16,945 nucleotides of DNA, from assembly GCA_900541195.1 (NCBI GenBank), contig UQIY01000047.1:1-16945 (forward strand), given 5' to 3'. This DNA comes from an uncultured Collinsella sp. (GTDB taxonomy: Bacteria; Actinomycetota; Coriobacteriia; Coriobacteriales; Coriobacteriaceae). The translations under genes and the position numbers were made by a program. Positions within the stretch are counted from its first letter, which is position 1. Every line of letters begins with the position of its first letter. Shown here piece after piece: positions 12,329-16,945 of the stretch. The notes below the pieces were generated by a model. It did no database searches. It saw only the letters and a list, made by a program, of their open reading frames with translations, and was not told the DNA's origin.

Positions 12329-13612
12329 ATGAGCGAGCAGACCATCGGTACGACGTGTGTTCAGGGCGGTTATCGCCCGGGTGATGCGGAGCCGCGTCAG
12401 GTGCCTATCTACCAGTCCACCACATGGAAGTACGACACGTCCGAGCACATGGGCAAGCTGTTCGACTTGGAGGAGTCGGGCTACTTCTACAGCCGTCTGC
12501 AGAACCCCACGTGCGATCTGGTTGCCGCCAAGATCTGCGAGATGGAGGGCGGTACCGCTGCGATGCTCACGAGCTCGGGCATGGCTGCGAACTTCCTCGC
12601 GATCTTTAACGTGGCCGGCGCCGGCGATCACGTGGTCGCAAGCTCTGCTATCTACGGCGGCACGTACAACCTGCTCGCCCATACCATGGAGCGCATGGGT
12701 CTGACCTGCACGTTCGTTGCCCCCGACTGCACCGACGAGGAGCTCGAGGCAGCGTTTGAGCCCAATACCAAGCTTGTCTTTGGCGAGACGATTGCCAACC
12801 CTGCCCTTGCCGTGCTCGATATTGAGCGCTTTGCCAAGGCCGCGCATGACCACGGCGTGCCGCTGATGGTCGACAACACCTTCCCGACACCCGTGATGTG
12901 CCGTCCCTTTGAGTGGGGCGCCGACATCGTTACGCACTCCACCACCAAGTACATGGATGGACATGCTGCCTACCTGGGCGGCGTGATCGTCGACCACGGC
13001 CAGTTTGACTGGATGGCCCATGCGGACAAGTTCCCGGGTCTCACTACGCCCGACGAGAGCTACCACGGCGTGACGTATGCCGAGAAGTTCGGTCGCGAGG
13101 GCGCCTTCATTACCAAGGCCACCGCTCAGCTCATGCGCGATCTTGGCCCCATGCAGAACCCGCAGGCGGCGTTTTTCCTGAACAGCTCGCTCGAGAGCCT
13201 GCACGTGCGTATGCCGCGTCATTGCGAGAACGGCCTGGCCGTTGCCAAGTTCCTGCAGAGCCATCCCAAGGTGCGCTTCGTGAGCTATCCGGGCTTGGAG
13301 GGCGACAAATACTATGACCTGGCTCAGAAGTACATGCCCAACGGTACCTGCGGTGTCGTGAGCTTTGGCTTTAACGGTGGTCGTGCGGCGGCCGAGACTT
13401 TTATGAAGAGCCTCAAGCTCGCCCAGATCGCCACGCATGTGGCCGACGCCCGCACTTGCTGCCTGCATCCCGCTAACGCTACGCATCGCCAGATGAACGA
13501 TGAGGAGCTCATCGCCTGTGGCATTTCCGCCGACATGGTACGCCTGTCGTGCGGCCTCGAGGACACGGCCGATCTGATTGCCGACCTTGAGCAGGCGCTC
13601 GAGCAGTGCTAG
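12329..13612 (+). CDS. metY: O-acetylhomoserine sulfhydrylase-like PLP enzyme
   Basis: The 427-residue protein is a Cys/Met metabolism PLP enzyme (gamma-family, fold type I). Its length and N-terminal TTCVQGGYRPG...PIYQSTTW fit O-acetylhomoserine sulfhydrylase, which makes homocysteine from O-acetylhomoserine and sulfide. The PLP Lys is K207 in THSTTKYMDGH; the ring-contact Asp is D182 in MVDNTF; the phosphate-contact Tyr/Arg are in YFYSRLQNPT; the C-terminal substrate Arg is in VRLSCGLED. ATG at 12329 follows TAAGGGAG with 6-7 bases. Methionine gamma-lyase (usually about 400 residues) and cystathionine gamma-synthase are the alternatives and cannot be fully excluded. Sulfide from the desulfidase at 6219 could be its substrate. 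Confidence 0.85.
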   Translation: MSEQTIGTTCVQGGYRPGDAEPRQVPIYQSTTWKYDTSEHMGKLFDLEESGYFYSRLQNPTCDLVAAKICEMEGGTAAMLTSSGMAANFLAIFNVAGAGDHVVASSAIYGGTYNLLAHTMERMGLTCTFVAPDCTDEELEAAFEPNTKLVFGETIANPALAVLDIERFAKAAHDHGVPLMVDNTFPTPVMCRPFEWGADIVTHSTTKYMDGHAAYLGGVIVDHGQFDWMAHADKFPGLTTPDESYHGVTYAEKFGREGAFITKATAQLMRDLGPMQNPQAAFFLNSSLESLHVRMPRHCENGLAVAKFLQSHPKVRFVSYPGLEGDKYYDLAQKYMPNGTCGVVSFGFNGGRAAAETFMKSLKLAQIATHVADARTCCLHPANATHRQMNDEELIACGISADMVRLSCGLEDTADLIADLEQALEQC

Positions 13613-13680
13613 GCTAGCGTTCGCACAAGGCGCCGATGCTGGCAGAAATCTTCGGCGACCTTTCGTTCCGATTCCGTAGG

Positions 13681-13727
13681 CGGGACCCCAATCGCGACTG
13701 TTTGCAGGCGATTGGGGCCCCGTTTTT
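13681..13727 (+). terminator. Rho-independent terminator of the MetY-like gene
   Basis: CCCCAATCGC (13686-13695) pairs with GCGATTGGGG (13708-13717), extended outside one A-C mismatch by CGGG (13681-13684) with CCCG (13719-13722). A run of five T follows (13723-13727). It lies 27 bases before the MFS start. Confidence 0.85.
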
Positions 13728-13753
13728 GCGTTGCGCCACTCGAAAGGATGGAT

Positions 13754-15058
13754 ATGGAGAAAACCGCAGAGCAGCTGCGCCGCGAGCACATTGCCCTTGA
13801 GGGCGACACCCATGGCAAGAACAAATGGGCGATTCTGTTTACCGTGCTCATCATGACGTTTATGTCGTGTCTGGATTCGACCGTCGTGACCGTGGCGCTG
13901 CCCGTGATGCAAAAGGAGCTGGGCGTGGGCCTCGATCGCATTCAGCTGGTGAGCTCGGTGTATCTGCTTGCGACGTGCGTGGCTATGCTGCCGTTTGGCC
14001 GCCTGGGCGACGTGCGCGGCAAGGTCGGCGTATTCCAGCTGGGCGTAATCGTCTTTACGGCCGGTTCGCTGCTTTGCGGCCTTTCGGCCTCGCTTGAAGT
14101 TCTTATTCTGGCACGCATCGTTCAGGGCGTCGGTTGCGCGGCGGCCATGGCCAACAACATGGGTATCATCACCGAGTCGTTTCCGGCTCGCGAGCGCGGT
14201 CGTGCCATGGGTATTCTTGCGACCTTCGTGGCCCTCGGCATGATGTGTGGTCCCGTGCTCGGCGGCATGCTGGTGGCAAGCTTTCCCTGGGAGAGTATCT
14301 TCCTCATCAACCTGCCTATTGGCGTTATCTCGTTTATCGTGGGGCTCTACACGCTGCCGCATGTTAAGCCGGAGGCCGGTGAGCGCCCCATGTCCCTTGC
14401 CGATGCCGCTCGTCGCTGCTTTGCAAATTCGGCCTTCACTATCAACCTTGCCTGCATGCTCATCGTGTTCGTTGGCATTGGCGCATCCGAGTTTATTCTG
14501 CCGTTCTATTTTCAGGACGCCCACGGCTTTGGTTCCGACATTTCCGGACTGCTCTTTTTGGCGTTGCCGATGGTGAATGCCTTTATCGGCCCGCTTTCGG
14601 GTACGGTTTCGGACCGTGTTGGCTGCGAGGGCCCCACGGCGGTCGGCCTGGGCGTGTACGTGTGCGGCCTCTTTGCGGTAAGCACGCTCGACGAGCACTC
14701 TTCTATCCCTGTAATCGTGTGTTGCGTCGCGTTTATGTCGTGCGGCACGTCGATTTTCCAGAGTCCCAATAACTCGCTGTATATGGGCTCGGCTCCGCGC
14801 GAAGCGCTCGGCTTTGCGGGCAGTCTGGGTAGCCTGGCACGCTATGCGGGTATGGCAGTGGGCATTACGGCGGCGTCGCATATCCTGTATGGGCAGATGA
14901 GCGTTGCGATGGGCGAGGCCGTGACCAGTTTTGTTGCAGGACGTCCGGATGTGTTCCTGTTCGGCTTTCGCTCGGTGTTCTACGTACTCATGGCTGTGGC
15001 CGCCGTGGGCTTTGCGCTCGCCCTGGTGCGTTTGGTGAAGATACGCGCCCGCCATTAG
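13754..15058 (+). CDS. MFS transporter, DHA2 (EmrB/QacA-like) drug exporter type
   Basis: The 434-residue protein is a major facilitator in the cytoplasmic membrane, most like DHA2 proton-driven multidrug exporters. After a polar, positively charged N-terminus, the first helix (about 25-47) contains LDSTVVTVALPVMQKELG, the DHA2 signature. Motif A is LPFGRLGDVRGKVGVF. Motif C-like GMMCGPVLGGML and SIFLINLPIG follow. About 12 hydrophobic segments can be picked out, somewhat shorter than the classical 14-helix members (about 480-500). The substrate is unknown. Two ATGs are near: 13748 is too close to AAAGG (13743-13747), and 13754 has 6-base spacing and is chosen. It starts just after the MetY terminator with no obvious promoter, so it may depend on read-through. 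Confidence 0.88.
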   Translation: MEKTAEQLRREHIALEGDTHGKNKWAILFTVLIMTFMSCLDSTVVTVALPVMQKELGVGLDRIQLVSSVYLLATCVAMLPFGRLGDVRGKVGVFQLGVIVFTAGSLLCGLSASLEVLILARIVQGVGCAAAMANNMGIITESFPARERGRAMGILATFVALGMMCGPVLGGMLVASFPWESIFLINLPIGVISFIVGLYTLPHVKPEAGERPMSLADAARRCFANSAFTINLACMLIVFVGIGASEFILPFYFQDAHGFGSDISGLLFLALPMVNAFIGPLSGTVSDRVGCEGPTAVGLGVYVCGLFAVSTLDEHSSIPVIVCCVAFMSCGTSIFQSPNNSLYMGSAPREALGFAGSLGSLARYAGMAVGITAASHILYGQMSVAMGEAVTSFVAGRPDVFLFGFRSVFYVLMAVAAVGFALALVRLVKIRARH

Positions 15059-15215
15059 CGTGTTGGGAGGCCGTCTGCCACGATTTGCGTTGTCCCAAAA
15101 AGACTGGTTTGTGGTGCGATGCGGCTTGTGGGGCGGGCGGGGGTCGGTCCGTGGTAGACTATCGAGCAACGTTTATTAATCGCGCGGTATCGTTGCCGCG
15201 AGAAGGGGTTGCGCC

Positions 15216-15794
15216 ATGCAGGAGCTTGAGGATCGTATTCGCCATGACGGCATCGTAAAGGCCGGTAACGTCCTTAAGGTTGATGCCTTCCTCAACCACC
15301 AGTGCGACGTTGAGCTGTTTGACCACATGGGTGCCGAGTGGGCCCGTCTGTTCGAGGGCGTCGAGATCAACAAGATCCTGACGATTGAGGCTTCGGGCAT
15401 TGGCATGGCTTGCATCGCGGCTCAGCATTTTGGCGGTGTGCCGGTGGTCTTTGCCAAGAAGGCGCAGTCCATCAACCTCGACGGCGAGCAGTATGCCACG
15501 ACCATCTACTCCTTTACCAAGCAAAAGGAGTACCCGGTCATCGTTGGTAAGCGCTTCCTGTCCGAGGGCGACAAGGTCCTGATTATCGACGACTTCTTGG
15601 CCAACGGCTGCGCACTCGAGGGTCTTATCAAGATTTGCGAGGCCGCGGGTGCCGAGGTGTCCGGTATTGGCATTGCAGTGGAGAAGGGCTTCCAGGGCGG
15701 CGGCGATAAGCTCCGCGAGCGCGGCTTCCGCGTTGAGAGCCTGGCCCGTATCGCCGATATGGACTGCGAGACCGGCGAGATCACCTTCGCCTAA
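15216..15794 (+). CDS. xpt: Xanthine phosphoribosyltransferase
   Basis: Xpt converts xanthine and PRPP to XMP, salvaging purines towards GMP. The 192-residue protein matches the family length and begins MQELEDRIRHDGIVKAGNVL, with LKVDAFLNHQ next, as in Gram-positive Xpt. The PRPP-binding motif is VLIIDDFLANG (residues 121-131). The TIEASGIGMA loop (57-64) and the C-terminal ARIADMD complete the type I PRT fold. ATG at 15216 follows GAGAAGGGG (15200-15208). A -10-like TAGACTAT lies near 15154, giving a leader of about 55 bases. That leaves no room for a purine riboswitch, often found before xpt in Bacillota. It ends in the TGTGACAAAGGG terminator. Confidence 0.94.
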   Translation: MQELEDRIRHDGIVKAGNVLKVDAFLNHQCDVELFDHMGAEWARLFEGVEINKILTIEASGIGMACIAAQHFGGVPVVFAKKAQSINLDGEQYATTIYSFTKQKEYPVIVGKRFLSEGDKVLIIDDFLANGCALEGLIKICEAAGAEVSGIGIAVEKGFQGGGDKLRERGFRVESLARIADMDCETGEITFA

Positions 15795-15821
15795 GCGCGC
15801 AACACAAGCGATTGGTATGCG

Positions 15822-15857
15822 ATGTGACAAAGGGACTGTCCCTTTGTCACATTTTTT
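15822..15857 (+). terminator. TGTGACAAAGGG palindrome, terminator of xpt
   Basis: ATGTGACAAAGGG (15822-15834) pairs perfectly with CCCTTTGTCACAT (15840-15852) around ACTGT, followed by six T. It is the intact version of the palindrome at 7721 and ends only 20 bases before the next gene. Confidence 0.8.
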
Positions 15858-15877
15858 GTATGAGGGGAGGTGTTGAT

Positions 15878-16258
15878 ATGGATGAGAACAAGATGGGATG
15901 GCGCGAGTATGCGCGCTATGCCGAGATGTCGGCCGAAGAGTTGGCGCGCGATTGCGAGGTGCAGGTGTTTCGCGCGACGGGTCCGGGCGGACAAAGCGTG
16001 AACACGACGGACTCGGCGGTGCGCATGAAACATATCCCTTCGGGAATTACCGTGACGGCGCGCGAGAGCCGCAGTCAGTTCCAAAACCGTAGTAGCTGCC
16101 TACGTAAGCTGCGCGCTGAGCTTGAGCGCCGCGGACGTCCACCGCGCCGACGCGTAAAGACCAAGGTGCCTCAGCGCTCTCGCCAGCGCAGGCTCAATGA
16201 TAAGCACTTCAACGCCATTAAAAAGGCCAACCGTCGCAAGCCGGGCAGCGACGAATAG
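15878..16258 (+). CDS. Small GGQ-motif peptide chain release factor-like protein
   Basis: The 126-residue protein has the catalytic domain of class I release factors, in which a GGQ loop enters the ribosomal peptidyl-transferase centre and hydrolyses peptidyl-tRNA. GPGGQSVNTTDSAVRMKH holds GGQ at residues 37-39. SRSQFQNRSSCLRKLRAEL follows, as in the RF1/RF2 C-terminal part. The tail from about residue 92 is very basic (RRGRPPRRRVKTKV). There is no codon-recognition domain, so it is not a normal RF. It resembles ribosome-rescue hydrolases (ArfB/YaeJ-like) or the unassigned RF-like proteins of Gram-positives. ATG at 15878 follows GGGGAGG. It lies 20 bases past the xpt terminator, with no clear promoter. 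Confidence 0.85.
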   Translation: MDENKMGWREYARYAEMSAEELARDCEVQVFRATGPGGQSVNTTDSAVRMKHIPSGITVTARESRSQFQNRSSCLRKLRAELERRGRPPRRRVKTKVPQRSRQRRLNDKHFNAIKKANRRKPGSDE

Positions 16259-16267
16259 CCTCCTCAT

Positions 16268-16336
16268 AAGTTGCGGTGAAATAGGGATTGTTTTCCGGCT
16301 TTACCTGCATAAACAGTCCCTATTTCACCGCAACTT
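16268..16336. repeat. Near-perfect 69-base palindrome between convergent genes
   Basis: Arms at 16268-16293 and 16311-16336 are complementary over 26 positions; the only departure is one G-U pair (16288/16316). The loop is 17 bases. The arms begin AAGTTGCGGTGAAATAGGGA. It lies between the GGQ gene and the minus-strand kinase gene, 10 bases after one stop and 9 bases from the other. It has no long T-run. It may terminate transcription from both sides or be a dispersed palindromic repeat. Confidence 0.85.
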
Positions 16337-16344
16337 AGGTGGGG

Positions 16345-16944
16345 CTAGCGGGTGGGGTGCCAGACGTGGAGGGCGCCGCCGAGGATGTCGACCTCGATGC
16401 GCGAGGCGACAACGGGCTCGCCGTCGGCTTGGATGGGGTAGTCGGGCTCCTCGAACGTGAACTCGGCATGGCGGCAGCGGCGCATGCGAACCGGTGGCAA
16501 CTTGGTATGGTGGCCGTCCTTGGCCGAAAGGAACATGGGCAGGGCAACCGCGCGAGGGACAGGGCCGCATGCGTAGCAGACGTCGAGCATGCCGTCGCAG
16601 GGGTCGGCATCGGGGCAGATGCGATAGCCCGAGCCATACGTGGGGCCCAGCTGAATCGCCATGATGATCGCCCTCACGCGCTCGGCGGGCGCGCCGTCAA
16701 AGCTGACTGTCATGGGGTAGTTGCGATAGCGCAGGCCAAACTGCTCAAGTCCCGAGAGGGTGTAGAGCGGAGCGCCCGTCAAGCCGGTCTTTTTGCGCAG
16801 TTCGGTGGTGCCAAGGCCGATGGCGGCATCAATACCGACGGAGAGCGTCTGGTCGTAATACTCGACGATCGCCTCGCCGCTGCCGCTTGTGGGGTTCCAT
16901 GAGCGAATCCGCCCGATGTCCTGACGTTGCAGCTCACAGGTGAG
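16345..16944 (-). CDS. Diacylglycerol kinase-like lipid kinase, C-terminal part only
   Basis: The minus-strand frame is open from the right window edge to TAG at 16345, giving 199 residues; the start lies outside. It matches the C-terminal beta-sandwich half of the DagK/YegS/BmrU family, which phosphorylates diacylglycerol or related lipids at the membrane. Visible landmarks are SVGIDAAIGLG (about residues 35-45, like the family's GxDA block), YGSGYRICPDADPCDGMLDV (like the GGGMxxxPxAxxDDGxLDV block with the metal-binding Asp), and QADGEPV near the end. The N-terminal catalytic domain with the GGDGT motif must lie beyond 16945. An internal TTG at 16782 is not a start. It converges on the GGQ gene. 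Confidence 0.85.
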   Translation of the reverse strand, partial: LTCELQRQDIGRIRSWNPTSGSGEAIVEYYDQTLSVGIDAAIGLGTTELRKKTGLTGAPLYTLSGLEQFGLRYRNYPMTVSFDGAPAERVRAIIMAIQLGPTYGSGYRICPDADPCDGMLDVCYACGPVPRAVALPMFLSAKDGHHTKLPPVRMRRCRHAEFTFEEPDYPIQADGEPVVASRIEVDILGGALHVWHPTR

Positions 16945-16945
16945 C

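Noticed and set aside
12239..15169. 976-codon minus-strand open frame
   Set aside because: It is antisense to metY and the MFS gene, both clear families. Its His/Arg/Gln-rich composition is typical of the complement of GC-rich genes.
15059..15215. Purine riboswitch before xpt
   Set aside because: No conserved purine aptamer loops were seen and the space after the likely promoter is too short.

Overview
This 16.9 kb window looks like the chromosome of a high-GC Gram-positive bacterium, most likely a coriobacterium of the Collinsella type. The call rests on GC-rich codon use, frequent TTG/GTG starts behind AAAGGGG-like ribosome binding sites, the gene families present, and dispersed palindromic terminators of the TGTGACAAAGGGAC kind. 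It is inferred from style and content; no marker was compared. The first 47 bases are not genomic: they match an Illumina Nextera i7 adapter (end of P7, 8-base index, transposase sequence), so the window starts at an untrimmed contig edge. Genomic DNA begins at 48.

Left part (48-5950): a HAD phosphatase cut off by the contig edge (minus strand) diverges from an arginine block. argG (argininosuccinate synthase) is preceded by a gene-free stretch of about 560 bases. That stretch holds a promoter and a 24-codon ORF with a good ribosome binding site whose last ten residues include six arginines, ending in three CGA codons. The final codons lie in a perfect hairpin, followed by segments that could pair in alternative ways. 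This looks like a ribosome-mediated arginine attenuator. A strong hairpin, a 56-residue unknown ORF and argH (argininosuccinate lyase) follow. ndk (nucleoside diphosphate kinase) and the convergent rpiB (ribose-5-phosphate isomerase B) complete this part, each with its own terminator.

Middle part (5950-11640): a CyuA/UPF0597-type cysteine desulfidase, a second HAD hydrolase (minus), rpsA (four S1 domains, TTG start, strong promoter), the RNase P RNA and a YigZ/IMPACT family protein. Two copies of an unexplained 114-base element lie here, one after the desulfidase gene and one 7 bases after the RNase P RNA. They are 83% identical without gaps, and 10 of the 19 differences form five compensatory base-pair changes. 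The element therefore folds into a conserved hairpin under selection, or belongs to a family of structured repeats.

Right part (11650-16945): a C_GCAxxG_C_C family redox-type protein diverges from an O-acetylhomoserine sulfhydrylase-like PLP enzyme, with an inverted repeat and a good promoter between them. Next are a DHA2-type MFS exporter, xanthine phosphoribosyltransferase, a small GGQ-motif release-factor-like protein, a 69-base near-perfect palindrome, and the C-terminal part of a diacylglycerol-kinase-like lipid kinase (minus) running off the right edge. Most genes look monocistronic, with their own promoters and terminators. The links are metabolic: arginine synthesis (argG/argH), sulfur amino acids (cysteine desulfidase, MetY-like enzyme), nucleotide supply (ndk, xpt, rpiB), and translation or RNA processing (rpsA, rnpB, GGQ protein). 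No tRNA, rRNA, CRISPR array, insertion sequence or phage gene was seen.
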